Shown piece by piece: positions 8,040-17,524 of a DNA stretch of 64,000 nucleotides; position 1 is the first letter of the stretch, and each line of letters begins with the position of its first letter. The notes beneath the pieces were generated by a model. The model saw nothing but the letters and a program-made list of their open reading frames with translations. It did not search any database and was not told where the DNA came from. The position numbers and the translations under genes are program-made. The DNA is from Skermanella pratensis (GTDB lineage Bacteria > Pseudomonadota > Alphaproteobacteria > Azospirillales > Azospirillaceae): contig NZ_CP030265.1 in assembly GCF_008843145.1 (NCBI RefSeq), forward strand, positions 1,908,001 through 1,972,000. The letters run 5' to 3'.

Positions 8040-9260
8040 TCAGCTGAAGGCCTGGATGCCGGTCTGGGCGCGGCCCAGGATGAGGGCGTGGATGTCGTGT
8101 GTGCCCTCGTAGGTGTTGACCGCCTCCAGGTTCATGACGTGGCGGATCACGTGGTACTCGTCCGAGATGCCGTTGCCGCCCAGCATGTCGCGGGCGACCC
8201 GGGCGATGTCGAGCGCCTTGCCGCAGTTGTTGCGCTTCATCAGGCTGATCGCCTCCGGCGGGGCGCGGTGCCCGTCCTTCAGCCGGCCCAGCCGCAGCGC
8301 GGCGTGCAGGCCGAGCGTGATCTCGGTCTGCATGTCGGCCAGCTTCTTCTGGATCAGCTGGTTGGCCGCCAGCGGCCGGCCGAACATCTTGCGCTCCAGC
8401 ACGTAGTCGCGCGCCTGGTGCCAGCAGAACTCCGCCGCCCCCATGGCGCCCCAGGATATGCCGTAGCGCGCGTTGTTCAGGCAGCCGAACGGCCCCTTCA
8501 GCCCCTTGACGTTGGGCAGCAGGTTCTCCTCCGGGACGAACACCTCGTCCATCGCGATGCCGCCGGTGATCGAGGCGCGCAGGCTGAACTTGCCCTCGAT
8601 CTTGGGCGCGCTCAGCCCCTTCATGCCCTTCTCCAGCACGAAGCCGCGGATCTCGCCGGCATCGTCCTTGGCCCACACCACGAACACGTCGGCGATCGGC
8701 GAGTTGGTGATCCACTGCTTGGAGCCGCTGACCGAGTAGCCGCCCTCGACCTTGCGCGCCCGCGTCTTCATGGAGCCCGGATCCGACCCGGCGTCCGGCT
8801 CGGTCAGGCCGAAGCAGCCCACCCATTCGCCGCTGGCCAGCTTGGGCAGGTACTTCAGGCGCTGCTCCTCGGTGCCGTAGGCGTGGATCGGGTGCATGAC
8901 CAGCGAGGACTGGACCGACATGGCGGAGCGGTAGCCCGAGTCCACCCGCTCGACCTCGCGGGCGATCAGGCCGTAGCTGACATAGCCGACCCCGGCGCAG
9001 CCGTAGCCGTCGATGGTCGGCCCGAGCAGGCCCAGCTCGCCCATCTCGGTCATGATCTCGCGGTGGAAATGCTCGTGCCGGTTCGCCTCAAGCACGCGCG
9101 TCATCAGCTTGTCCTGGCAATAGCCCCGCGCGCTGTCGCGGATCATCCGCTCCTCTTCCGAAAGCTCGTCCTCCAGCAGCAAGGGGTCTTCCCACTGGAA
9201 GCGGGCGGGGCCGGAAGCCTTGGACTTGGTTTCGGCGATGGTGATGGTATCTCCGGTCAT
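8040..9260 (-). CDS. gcdH: Glutaryl-CoA dehydrogenase
   Basis: A 406-residue flavoprotein that oxidises and decarboxylates glutaryl-CoA to crotonyl-CoA in lysine, tryptophan and aromatic-acid breakdown. The acyl-CoA dehydrogenase fold is complete, with [13 protein letters not shown] for FAD contact, [11 protein letters not shown], and the C-terminal [20 protein letters not shown] segment that holds the catalytic Glu and is characteristic of this subfamily. The long open frame upstream of the ATG is a shadow of the thiolase gene. The start lies five bases after the thiolase stop, so the two are an operon. Length and motifs are normal. Confidence 0.92.
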   Translation of the reverse strand: MTGDTITIAETKSKASGPARFQWEDPLLLEDELSEEERMIRDSARGYCQDKLMTRVLEANRHEHFHREIMTEMGELGLLGPTIDGYGCAGVGYVSYGLIAREVERVDSGYRSAMSVQSSLVMHPIHAYGTEEQRLKYLPKLASGEWVGCFGLTEPDAGSDPGSMKTRARKVEGGYSVSGSKQWITNSPIADVFVVWAKDDAGEIRGFVLEKGMKGLSAPKIEGKFSLRASITGGIAMDEVFVPEENLLPNVKGLKGPFGCLNNARYGISWGAMGAAEFCWHQARDYVLERKMFGRPLAANQLIQKKLADMQTEITLGLHAALRLGRLKDGHRAPPEAISLMKRNNCGKALDIARVARDMLGGNGISDEYHVIRHVMNLEAVNTYEGTHDIHALILGRAQTGIQAFS

Positions 9261-9265
9261 GTCGG

Positions 9266-10465
9266 TTACACCCGTTCTAGGACGGCGGCGATTCCCTGGC
9301 CGACGCCGATGCACATGGATACGACGGCATAACGGCCGCCGCCGCGGTGGAGTTGCCGGGTCGCGGTCAAGGCGAGCCGCGCGCCCGAGGCGCCGAGCGG
9401 ATGCCCGACCGCGATGGCGCCGCCATTGACATTGAGCCGGCTGTCGTCGACCGACAGTCCCAGCCCGTGCAGGCAGCCCAATACCTGGGTCGCGAAAGCC
9501 TCGTTGATCTCGATCACGTCGACCTCGCCGAGGCTCAGCCCGGCGCGGTCCAGCGCCTTTTTGATCGCCGGCACCGGCCCGAGGCCCATGACGCGCGGCT
9601 CGACCCCGGCGACGGCGCCCGACACGACGCGGGACAGCGGCTTCGCGCCGGCGCGCTCGCCGGCCTCGCGCGTGCCGATCAGCAGCGCCGCGGCCCCGTC
9701 GTTGATGCCCGACGCGTTGCCGGCCGTCACCACGCCGTCCCGGAACAGCGGCTTCAGCTTGGCGAGCCGCTCCAGGGTGGTCTCGGGCCTGGGATGCTCG
9801 TCGGCCGCGACCGTCTCGACGGCGCCCCGCCTGCCGGGGACCTCGACCGGCACCAGCTCGCCGTCGAAATAGCCGTCGGCCAGCGCCGCCGCGTATTTGC
9901 GCTGGGACTCCAGGGCGAAGCGGTCGCTCGCCTCGCGGGTGATCCGGAGGTCGTGGCCGATATTGTCGGCCGTCTCCGGCATGGAATGGTTGCCGTGCCC
10001 CTCGATGATCCGCGGGTTGGTGAAGCGGGCGCCCATGGTGGTGTCGAACGCCTTGATCTCGCGGGAATAGGCCGATTCCGACTTGCCGATCACGAAGGGC
10101 GCGCGGCTCATGCTCTCCACGCCGCCGGCCACGATCAGGTCGCCCTGGCCGACCGTCACCGCGCGCGACGCGTCCAGGACGGCCGACAGGCCGCTGCCGC
10201 ACAGGCGGTTGACCGTCAGCCCCGGCACCTGGAACGGCAGCCCCGCCAGCAGCCCGGCGTGCCGCGCCACGTTGCGGCTGTCCTCGCCCGCCTGGTTGGT
10301 GCAGCCGGCGATGACGTCCTCGATATCCTCCGGCTTGAACGGCCCGCGCTCGACGACGGCCTTGACGACGCCGGCCAGCAGGTCGTCGGGACGCACGCCC
10401 GCCAGCGATCCCGCATGACGGCCGAACGGCGTCCGCAGGCCGTCGTAGATATAGGCTTCGAGCAT
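9266..10465 (-). CDS. Acetyl-CoA acetyltransferase / 3-oxoadipyl-CoA thiolase
   Basis: A 399-residue thiolase. The nucleophilic Cys sits in [11 protein letters not shown] near residue 90, the His in [16 protein letters not shown] and the second Cys in SMCIGVGQG, so all catalytic residues are present. The first gene of an operon with glutaryl-CoA dehydrogenase, it would cleave acetoacetyl-CoA or 3-oxoadipyl-CoA at the end of the same route; sequence alone does not separate these. It is divergent from an IclR regulator, and the shared upstream region has an IclR-type palindrome. Confidence 0.9.
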   Translation of the reverse strand: MLEAYIYDGLRTPFGRHAGSLAGVRPDDLLAGVVKAVVERGPFKPEDIEDVIAGCTNQAGEDSRNVARHAGLLAGLPFQVPGLTVNRLCGSGLSAVLDASRAVTVGQGDLIVAGGVESMSRAPFVIGKSESAYSREIKAFDTTMGARFTNPRIIEGHGNHSMPETADNIGHDLRITREASDRFALESQRKYAAALADGYFDGELVPVEVPGRRGAVETVAADEHPRPETTLERLAKLKPLFRDGVVTAGNASGINDGAAALLIGTREAGERAGAKPLSRVVSGAVAGVEPRVMGLGPVPAIKKALDRAGLSLGEVDVIEINEAFATQVLGCLHGLGLSVDDSRLNVNGGAIAVGHPLGASGARLALTATRQLHRGGGRYAVVSMCIGVGQGIAAVLERV

Positions 10466-10512
10466 CGGCTCACTCCCCCTCAGCTGTTTTCGTCCCGCCG
10501 CGCACCCAAGAA

Positions 10513-10529
10513 GTTTCGCACTGCGGAAC
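10513..10529. promoter_or_regulatory. IclR-type operator in the thiolase/IclR divergent region
   Basis: GTTTCGCACTGCGGAAC is a near-perfect 17-base palindrome (one mismatched pair) of the TTCCGCAnTGCGGAA kind bound by several IclR-family regulators. It lies 48 bases upstream of the thiolase start, between the two divergent genes, so it may control one or both. Confidence 0.6.
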
Positions 10530-10550
10530 TGAATTTTGCATTATTGACCT

Positions 10551-10573
10551 GACCATAATACGAGCGTATGGTC
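10551..10573. promoter_or_regulatory. Second palindrome near the IclR gene
   Basis: GACCATA (10551-10557) mirrors TATGGTC (10567-10573), and the overlapping core ATACGAGCGTAT (10558-10569) is itself a perfect palindrome. It lies 31 bases before the preferred IclR start and could be an autoregulatory site. Confidence 0.5.
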
Positions 10574-10603
10574 CCTGTAAAGCGCGCAAGGGAGATGAAA
10601 ATC

Positions 10604-11152
10604 ATGACCGGCGATGTGGATGGTATGGAAATCCCGGTATCGGTGCCCGTTGCCGATGTCGAAGCCGCCGATCGGCTGGCATCCGACGAGATAAAGGATC
10701 GCCAGTTCGTCGTCGCCCTTGCGCGGGGTCTTGAGGTTCTCCGAGCTTTTACACAAAAAGATAATGTTTTAGGCAAACAGAATATCGCGGCCATTACCGG
10801 GTTGCCGAAGCCGACCGTCTCCAGGCTGACCGATACGCTGACTCGTCTTGGCTATCTGTCCTACTCGGACCGGCTCGGCAAGTACCAGCTCGGCACCGCC
10901 GTCCTGTCGCTGGGCTACGCGGCGCTGGCCAATGTGGGCGTCCGCCAGATCGCCCGTCCATTCATGCAGGAACTGGCGAACCATGCCGCCGCGTCCGTCT
11001 CGCTCGGCGGCCGCGACCGCCTCGGCATGGTCTATGTGGAGCATTGCCGGTCCGACGCGACGGTGACGCTGCGCCGCGACCTGGGCTCCCGCATCCCGGT
11101 GGAGACGACGGCCATGGGCCGCGCCCTGCTGGCGGCCCTGCCGCGCCGCTGA
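10604..11152 (+). CDS. IclR family regulator, C-terminally truncated
   Basis: The start at 10604 follows an AAGGGAG ribosome site; an ATG at 10568 is in frame but has none. The 182-residue product has the winged helix-turn-helix of IclR proteins (NIAAITGLPKPTVSRLTDTL) and the first half of the effector domain, ending at MGRALLAALPRR. Full-length family members run on for about 70-80 more residues that complete the ligand pocket. That part is missing, and the next gene starts 33 bases later, so a deletion has probably removed it. DNA binding may survive, while effector response is doubtful. Confidence 0.8.
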   Translation: MTGDVDGMEIPVSVPVADVEAADRLASDEIKDRQFVVALARGLEVLRAFTQKDNVLGKQNIAAITGLPKPTVSRLTDTLTRLGYLSYSDRLGKYQLGTAVLSLGYAALANVGVRQIARPFMQELANHAAASVSLGGRDRLGMVYVEHCRSDATVTLRRDLGSRIPVETTAMGRALLAALPRR

Positions 11153-11185
11153 ACCAAGAAATATGCCAAGGGGAAACAGCTCAGA

Positions 11186-12337
11186 ATGGCACTGGACCAG
11201 GATACCCTCAGCCAGTTGATCGACACCGTCGGCCGCTTCGTGCGCGAACGCCTCGTCCCGAACGAGGAGCGCATCGCCGAGGAGGACTCGATCCCGGCCG
11301 ACATCGTCACCGAGATGCGCGAGCTGGGCCTGTTCGGCCTGTCCGTCCCGGAGGAGTACGGCGGCCTCGGCCTCAACATGGCCGAGGAAGTCCAGGTCGC
11401 CTTCGAGCTGGGCCAGACCTCGCCGGCCTTCCGCTCGCTGATCGGCACCAACAACGGCATCGGCTCCCAGGGCATCGTGATCGACGGCACCGACGAGCAG
11501 AAGAGGAAGTACCTGCCGCGCCTGGCGTCGGGCGAGATCATCGGCTCCTTCGCCCTGACCGAGCCGGGCTCCGGCTCCGACGCGGCCAGCCTGCGCGCCT
11601 CGGCGCGGCGCGACGGCGACGACTACGTCCTGAACGGCACCAAGCGCTACATCACCAACGCGCCGGAAGCCGGTCTCTTCACCGTCATGGCCCGGACCGA
11701 CCCGCAGGACAAGGGAGCCGGGGGCATCACCGCCTTCCTGGTCGAGGCCGGGACCCAGGGTCTCCATATCGGCCCGCACGATAAAAAGATGGGCCAGAAG
11801 GGCAGCCACACCGCCGACGTGATCTTCGATGACTGCCGCGTCCCAGCCTCGGCGATCATCGGCGGGCGCGAGGGGCAGGGCTTCAAAACCGCCATGAAGG
11901 TGCTGGACCGGGGGCGCCTGCACATCGCCGCGGTCTGCGTCGGCGTCTCCGAACGGCTGATCCGCGACAGCCTGCGCTACGCCATGGAGCGCCGGCAGTT
12001 CGGCAAGCCGATCTCCGACTTCCAGCTGATCCAGGCGATGCTGGCGGACAGCAAGGCGGAGTCCTACGCCGCCCGCTGCATGGTCCTCGACGCCGCCCGC
12101 CGCAAGGACGCCGGGGAGACCGTCAGCACGGAGGCGTCGTGCTGCAAGCTGTTCGCCAGCGAGATGGTCGGCCGGGTCGCCGACCGCGCGGTGCAGATCC
12201 ACGGCGGCGCCGGCTACATCGCGGATTACGGCGTCGAGCGCTTCTACCGCGACGTCCGTCTGTTCCGCCTGTACGAGGGCACCAGCCAGATCCAGCAAAT
12301 CGTCATCGCCCGCAACATGGTCCGGGAGGCGAGCTGA
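11186..12337 (+). CDS. Acyl-CoA dehydrogenase
   Basis: A 383-residue short/medium-chain-type acyl-CoA dehydrogenase. The FAD and substrate motifs FALTEPGSGSDAASL, KRYITNAPEAG and the C-terminal RLYEGTSQIQQIVIARNM are intact, and the protein keeps the normal length of the family. An AGGGGAAACAG ribosome site precedes the ATG. The catalytic base position seen in isovaleryl-CoA type enzymes cannot be assigned with certainty, so the substrate stays open. It follows the truncated IclR gene closely and is probably in the same transcript. The glutaryl-CoA dehydrogenase on the other strand is a distinct paralogue. Confidence 0.9.
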   Translation: MALDQDTLSQLIDTVGRFVRERLVPNEERIAEEDSIPADIVTEMRELGLFGLSVPEEYGGLGLNMAEEVQVAFELGQTSPAFRSLIGTNNGIGSQGIVIDGTDEQKRKYLPRLASGEIIGSFALTEPGSGSDAASLRASARRDGDDYVLNGTKRYITNAPEAGLFTVMARTDPQDKGAGGITAFLVEAGTQGLHIGPHDKKMGQKGSHTADVIFDDCRVPASAIIGGREGQGFKTAMKVLDRGRLHIAAVCVGVSERLIRDSLRYAMERRQFGKPISDFQLIQAMLADSKAESYAARCMVLDAARRKDAGETVSTEASCCKLFASEMVGRVADRAVQIHGGAGYIADYGVERFYRDVRLFRLYEGTSQIQQIVIARNMVREAS

Positions 12338-12422
12338 CATGCGCCGCGCCGAGAGAGCTGGCTCAGGAAATCTGGACAGCGGGACAAGTGGACTCGCCGG
12401 CATCAAACCTCCTTTACGAAGA

Positions 12423-13886
12423 CTATCTTCCGCCTTCGGGTCCGCCTCCCAGCACCTGGTGGTCCGGAATCGAGTGAGTGCCGCCTGGAGATCGACCGGC
12501 CTTCGCCTGCGGTTCCAACCTCATCATTATGGGTTTGCTCGGGCGCGTGGTGATGAGGGCTTGGGCCGATACTGGATGATCGGAGGCCAGCCGCAACCGG
12601 TACCGCGACGCCACCAGCGGCAAAACCACCTGCATCTCCATCAGCGCCAGATGGCTGCCGATGCAGGTGCGTGGTCCGGCGCCGAACGGCAGGTAGGCGT
12701 ACCGGGGCCGGCCGGCCGAACGCGCTGACGTGAACCGGTCCGGGTCGAAGCGTTCGGGATCTTCCCAGAAGGAGGGATGGCGGTGCAGTACCCAGGGCGG
12801 AATGAAGACGGTCGCTCGCCGTGGAATGGCGTAACCACCCAGAGTATCCGTGTCGAGCGCGAGGCGATTGAAACTCCAGACCGGCGGGTAGATCCGCATC
12901 GCTTCCTGGGCCACCCGCCTGGCGTACCCAAGCCCGTTGAGATCCTCGGCGGTCTTGGGCGCGCTGCCGACGGTCGCCGCTTCCACCTCAAGCCGGTCGA
13001 GCGCTTCCGGATGCCGGTCGAGCAGATACCATGTCCACGTCAAGGCGTTGGCCGTGGTCTCGTGTCCCGCCAGGAAAAGGGTGATCACCTCGTCGCGTAG
13101 CGCCTTTTCGTCCATGACCGCGCCGGTCTCCGGGTCCCGCGCCTTGAGCAGGGCATCGAGCATGTCGGCATCTCCCGCACCGGCCGCCATGCGCTCCCGG
13201 ATGAAGCGCAGGATGATGGTGTCGATCGTGGCCAGTGCTGCGCGGAAACGGCGGCGATGGGGAGTGGGGAGCTTGCCGGCAAGGGGATTGAAGGTCCAGA
13301 ACAGCGAGGCCGTGTATTCCTGGAGGATGGGAATGCACCGGATCACGTCTTCCGCAAGCGGTCCGCCGCTCGTGCCGAACAGGGCACGGGTGATGATATC
13401 GAGCGCCAGGTGTCCCATCTGCGCACCGATGTCGACCGGGGTGCCGGATCGTGCCAGGACGTTCCAGCGCTCCAGCATGTCTTCCACGGCGGCGGTCATG
13501 ATCGGGATGAGACCATCCAGCCTGTCGCGCTGGAAGATCGGCTGCATCATCCGCCGTTGCCGCGCCCAACGTTCGCCGTCCGCCGTGACGAGCCCTTCGC
13601 CGAGCATGAACTTCAGCCGATCGGTCATGGGGCTGCGCCCGTAATTGGCGCTGTTGTCGATCAGAACGTGCCTGACCAGGTCGGGATGGGTGATCTGGAC
13701 CGCCGGCTTGAGCCCCAAGGGCATCGCGACGACATCGCCATGTGCCCGGCGCGCTTCCAGCATGAAGGACAACGCATCGCGCCGCAGCGCCGGAGCCGCA
13801 CCGAGCACCGGCCAGACGGGAGGTTTGGGAATATCCCGGTAGCTTCGCGCTTCGTTCGGTGCTTCGGCTGCGGAGTGACGGGCCAT
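12423..13886 (-). CDS. Cytochrome P450
   Basis: The ATG at 13886 has an AGGA ribosome site 11 bases upstream and gives 487 residues; an in-frame start at 13970 is less likely. The haem-binding loop FGAGPRTCIGSHLAL carries the axial Cys. The I-helix has AGHETTANAL for oxygen activation, and the ExxR pair is in QEAMRIYPP. The sequence is of the soluble bacterial class whose members oxidise fatty acids or terpenoids, but no substrate can be named. No ferredoxin partner is adjacent; the ferredoxin domain near 7 kb belongs to a different fusion. The C-terminal 25 residues after MRLEPQA are unusually polar and may be a recent extension. Confidence 0.9.
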   Translation of the reverse strand: MARHSAAEAPNEARSYRDIPKPPVWPVLGAAPALRRDALSFMLEARRAHGDVVAMPLGLKPAVQITHPDLVRHVLIDNSANYGRSPMTDRLKFMLGEGLVTADGERWARQRRMMQPIFQRDRLDGLIPIMTAAVEDMLERWNVLARSGTPVDIGAQMGHLALDIITRALFGTSGGPLAEDVIRCIPILQEYTASLFWTFNPLAGKLPTPHRRRFRAALATIDTIILRFIRERMAAGAGDADMLDALLKARDPETGAVMDEKALRDEVITLFLAGHETTANALTWTWYLLDRHPEALDRLEVEAATVGSAPKTAEDLNGLGYARRVAQEAMRIYPPVWSFNRLALDTDTLGGYAIPRRATVFIPPWVLHRHPSFWEDPERFDPDRFTSARSAGRPRYAYLPFGAGPRTCIGSHLALMEMQVVLPLVASRYRLRLASDHPVSAQALITTRPSKPIMMRLEPQAKAGRSPGGTHSIPDHQVLGGGPEGGR

Positions 13887-14451
13887 GGGGCGCTTCTTCC
13901 TCGTTGCAGGATCCGTACGTAGGGTATCTGCAGAGCGGTCCAGAAACTTCGATGAAGTCTGCTGCCTCACGGTAAGTCTACCACAGGAATCCGCGGCCGT
14001 TTGGTTTTCTGCTGAGTTCCGTACCGTCCGATGGGCTGGTGCTGGCGCGTCAGATCACCGGTGCGGCAGGCTATCACCCCGGGACCAATGGACCGACCTG
14101 TTGCGCAACCAACTTCACATTCGCCATGTTCGGAACCCGCGTTACAGAGGAAAGGAGTCAGGGAGAAAGTGGGTAAAGGGGTCAGAGTGAATAAAACGAC
14201 CCGGGGGACCGGTTCAAGTTCGCCGAAACGCGCAACAGGGGTTGATCCTCATCCTGAAAGGATCCGCTATGGGAGGCGCTGCACGCGGGCAAGGTCTCCT
14301 GAGCGAATCTCGTGGCAATGACGCTTCGTCCTCCCGTGCCAAGAATTCCTTGGTCCGCTTCCGGAGAAGCGCTCCAGTTCCGCGCTGCTTTGTGGAGGGG
14401 GTCGCGCAACAGCCGATGCGGCGGGCTGTTATCCCGATGAGGGAGGTCCAT
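13887..14451. other. Long intergenic region without a supported gene
   Basis: About 565 bases. Short open frames here have no ribosome site and no recognisable motif. The piece near 14162-14195 (GGGTAAAGGGGTCAGAGTG) resembles flanking DNA of transposon-rich loci, but I cannot assign it. Confidence 0.5.
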
Positions 14452-14718
14452 ATGAACAACAACTTGCAGGATGACGATATGCGGGCCAGCGATCCCGAGG
14501 CCGTATCGTCGCACGCCCGGAGACTGGCGGAACAGGGGCTCCATGAACAGGCTCAGGGCCACGATGCCGAGGCTGACCGGCTCTTGTCGCAAGCGCTTTC
14601 GATTGACCCCGGAGCTGTCGATGCCGTTCTTCAGCAGCACGACGCCGCGCGCGCTCCCGATGCTCGGGATCAGGCGACGTCCAACCGGGATGTCGATCGC
14701 ATTCCACCGCGCTCCTGA
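14452..14718 (+). CDS. Small acidic protein, unknown function
   Basis: An 88-residue hydrophilic protein with a very good ribosome site (GGGAGG, five bases before ATG). The central part ([17 protein letters not shown]) looks like one TPR-type helical hairpin. There is no signal peptide and no membrane segment. I do not recognise a named family. It stands alone between the P450 gene and a transposase remnant, and its 3' end abuts that debris, so the last residues may not be original. Confidence 0.6.
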   Translation: MNNNLQDDDMRASDPEAVSSHARRLAEQGLHEQAQGHDAEADRLLSQALSIDPGAVDAVLQQHDAARAPDARDQATSNRDVDRIPPRS

Positions 14719-14919
14719 TCGTTGATCCGGGGGAACGCGCGACTGCCCCCGTCCGCGATGTCGATCAGTTCGCGGCATGGGCACACCTCGTTCGGATGTA
14801 CCCTTCGCACCCGAGCACTGCCACGCCGAGTGAGCCGGCGAGCGGCGGCGGCGCATCCTGCTGACCGCCGCACATCGGAACGCCACTCTGGAACTGAAGC
14901 GCAAGGCGTCGATCGCGTT

Positions 14920-15272
14920 CGGATCGTGTGCACCCGGCAACGCTGCCAAGTCGCGTAGACCTCCTGGATCACCGCCGTCAACGCCTTCTCCGCCATCCGG
15001 CGCGGCTCCAGAAAGCCCGGAAAATAGCTGCCTTTGCGCAGCTTCGGGATACGCAATTCCACAGTCCCGGCCCGGGTCTCCCAGTCGCGATCCCGATAGC
15101 CGTTCCGCTGGGCGAGGCGGTCGGCCGAGCGCTCACCGTGACCAGCGCCGGTCACCGCTTGAACCTCCATCTCCATCAGCCGTTCGGAGGCGGAGCCGAT
15201 CATCTCACGCAGCACGTCGGCATCCGTGCCCTTTTCAAGCATCGAGCGAAGCGCCATCATCTCATTGGTCAT
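14920..15272 (-). pseudogene. IS256-family transposase remnant with internal deletion
   Basis: The first 106 codons encode the N-terminus of an IS256 (mutator-type) transposase, ending in [13 protein letters not shown]. The reading frame then jumps directly to ATWQRCRVH, a motif that normally lies far downstream after the first two catalytic Asp residues. The segment with those catalytic residues is therefore deleted at about 14954. Beyond CRVH the sequence no longer matches the family. The element cannot encode an active transposase. Confidence 0.75.
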
Positions 15273-15336
15273 CGTGGTAACCTTGGATCAGGTATGTGTT
15301 GTGGTGACCAGACTTTACCCGAGAACCACGATGACC

Positions 15337-15399
15337 GCCCGTTCCGGGGCAGGCCCTCCGGTCGGCTACGCCTCCCTGCGGACCTGACCCGGAACGGGC
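15337..15399. repeat. 12-bp inverted repeat between IS256 remnant and group II intron
   Basis: GCCCGTTCCGGG (15337-15348) mirrors CCCGGAACGGGC (15388-15399). The 39-base loop has a further weak pairing. It sits just beyond the IS256 transposase start and just before the intron, and may be an IS end structure or an intron target hairpin. Confidence 0.6.
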
Positions 15400-15429
15400 G
15401 CTCCTACACCACGCCTGGGGAGTACGTCA

Positions 15430-17322
15430 TGCAAAGCTGACGTTTGCTTGTTGGTGAGAGTCCAATCTGGCCAAAGCCGTAGCGGGCAGGCCGGGACCGA
15501 GTCTTGCGGGCGTCGCGGTAACGCGGGGTCTGAAGTGTAGAGAGGAGCCATGCAGGGTGCGGGATAGAGCCTCGAAAGGTGGAAGGTCGCGGAGGCCGAG
15601 CTGTTTCCCTAGCAGCGAAGGCAGTATGTGCGCCGTCGTTACGCGAGACGGTGCTGCTCCGCCGGGGTCGAAGGCCGGGTCATGCATGGAAGGCAAGCGT
15701 CGGAACATGAGAGGCCCGACCGGGTCCGTCGGATTGGTCTCCGACGGGGGGCGCACGCAAGGCACTGCCGGAGCGGGCGCCCGAGCTGAGGTCGGGAGTC
15801 GGACTGGTTCATAGTACCGATGACGCCGTCGAAGGAAACGAGGCGCGCCGAGGGAAGGAGCCAGCCCGAAGGGAGCCCGCGCGAGGAGGCCGGGGTCCGG
15901 ACACAGAGCCGGGTCGCCTTGCCGCCCAACCTTGCCCGGGTGAACGCAGCGGCTCGACGAGCCGTCCAGACCCGGTTCACCGCCCTGCTGCATCATGTCG
16001 ACCGGGCCGCCCTGGAGCGGGCGTTCCGGCGACAAAGGCGGCAGGCCAGTGCGGGAGTCGACGGGGTGACCGTGGCCGCGTACGAGCAGGATCTGGAGGC
16101 CAAACTCCAGGACCTCTGCACGCGCATCCACACCGGCCGCTACCGGCCTCAGCCGGTTCGGCGGGTCTTCATCCCGAAAGCCGATGGTGGCCAGCGGCCC
16201 CTGGGCGTGCCGACCCTGGAGGACAAGATCGTCCAGGGCGCGGTTGCCGAGGTGCTGAGCGCCATCTACGAGACCGACTTCCTGGGGTTTTCCTACGGCT
16301 TCCGGCCGGGGCGCAATCCCCACATGGCGCTCGATGCCTTGCATACAGCGCTCATGAGCCAGCGCGTGACCTGGGTGCTCGATGCCGACATCCGCAGCTT
16401 CTTCGACTCGGTTGACCACGAATGGCTGCTGCGAATGCTGGCGCATAGGATTGCCGATCCCCGCATTCTGCGGCTCATCGAGCTGTGGCTGCGGGCCGGG
16501 GTCCTGGAGAGCGACGAGTGGCACGAGACGGACCGGGGGACGCCGCAGGGGGCGGGAATCTCGCCCCTCCTCGCCAACGTCTTCCTGCACTACGTCCTCG
16601 ACCTCTGGGTCCACCAGTGGCGTCGGCGCCACGCACGCGGTCGCGTTGTGATCGTACGCTATGCCGACGATTTCGTGATGGGCTTCGAGGTCGAGGCGGA
16701 TGCACGGGAGATGCTGTCAGCCCTCAAGGAGCGCCTGGCCAGCTTCGGCCTGACGCTCCATGCGGACAAGACGCGCCTGATCGAGTTCGGCCGGTTGCCG
16801 GCCTTGGCTCGACGTCGGCGCGGCGAGCGGCACCCGGAGACCTTCGCCTTCCTGGGCTTCACCCACTACTGCGGGTGGACGCGGGACGGCCGGTTCATGG
16901 TGAAGCACAAGACGCAGAGCCGGCGCCTGACGCGCAAGCTGAAGGCGCTGCGCCAGGAGGCATGGCGGCTGATGCACGCCCCGCTGGCCGAGCAACACCG
17001 CTGGTACGCCAGCGTGCTGCTGGGCCACTACGGCTACTACGGCCGGCCGCACAACTATCCGGCGCTCAGCGGTTTCCGCCAACAAATCCGCCGCATCTGG
17101 TTCTGCTGCCTCCGGCGGCGCAGCCAGAAGAGCCGGCGGATGGGGTGGGACGAGTTCGAGGCCCTGACGACACGCTTCCCCCTTCCGCCTCCTCGGATCA
17201 CGCGCCCATGGACGCCACGTCGGACATGATGCGGGTTACCTTCGGGAAGAGCCGGGTGCGGGAAAGCCGCACGCCCGGATCTGTGAGGGCGAAAGCCGAA
17301 TGGCTGAGCTACTCGACCACCA
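15430..17322 (+). mobile_element. Group II intron (boundaries approximate)
   Basis: A structured, gene-free 5' part of about 390 bases with many short complementary stretches precedes an intron reverse transcriptase. Behind it a domain V-like hairpin is visible at 17249-17281: it opens with GAGCCGGGTGCGGG, has a GAAA-type loop, and closes with CCGCACGCCCGG, matching the catalytic domain V with its AGC triad. A domain VI-like hairpin follows to about 17315. The 5' end is placed near GTTGGTGAGAGTCC; the exact splice sites are not certain from one copy. Confidence 0.75.
15820..17229 (+). CDS. ltrA: Group II intron reverse transcriptase/maturase
   Basis: A 469-residue intron-encoded protein. The RT blocks are in order: KADGGQRPLGVPTLEDKIVQ, FLGFSYGFRPGRNPH, LDADIRSFFDSVDHEWL with the first catalytic Asp, GTPQGAGISPLLANVFLHY, and RYADDFVMGF with the catalytic YADD. 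The maturase X domain follows. The C-terminal GWDEFEALTTRF resembles the short tail of introns that lack an endonuclease domain. It splices and mobilises its host intron by target-primed reverse transcription. No frameshift is seen, so it may be functional. Confidence 0.9.
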   Translation: MTPSKETRRAEGRSQPEGSPREEAGVRTQSRVALPPNLARVNAAARRAVQTRFTALLHHVDRAALERAFRRQRRQASAGVDGVTVAAYEQDLEAKLQDLCTRIHTGRYRPQPVRRVFIPKADGGQRPLGVPTLEDKIVQGAVAEVLSAIYETDFLGFSYGFRPGRNPHMALDALHTALMSQRVTWVLDADIRSFFDSVDHEWLLRMLAHRIADPRILRLIELWLRAGVLESDEWHETDRGTPQGAGISPLLANVFLHYVLDLWVHQWRRRHARGRVVIVRYADDFVMGFEVEADAREMLSALKERLASFGLTLHADKTRLIEFGRLPALARRRRGERHPETFAFLGFTHYCGWTRDGRFMVKHKTQSRRLTRKLKALRQEAWRLMHAPLAEQHRWYASVLLGHYGYYGRPHNYPALSGFRQQIRRIWFCCLRRRSQKSRRMGWDEFEALTTRFPLPPPRITRPWTPRRT

Positions 17323-17524
17323 TCATGGGTCGATAGAACACCCACGGAAAACAAATGATTCCCGACATGGCAGCACCGCCGAGGGTGGTGGAGTAATGCA
17401 AGGCAAGCTGTAGATTTTCCAGCGACCTTGAGCGTAGTCGTTCTCGATCTGTCCGCTTATGTGTCAAATCCGCGCGTTTCGATAGTTCGGGCCAATATGT
17501 CAGCTGCACAACCTTCGGATCGGG

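Noticed and set aside
15337-15399. Inverted repeat as an integron attC site
   Set aside because: No integron integrase or cassette array is nearby and the loop lacks attC box structure.
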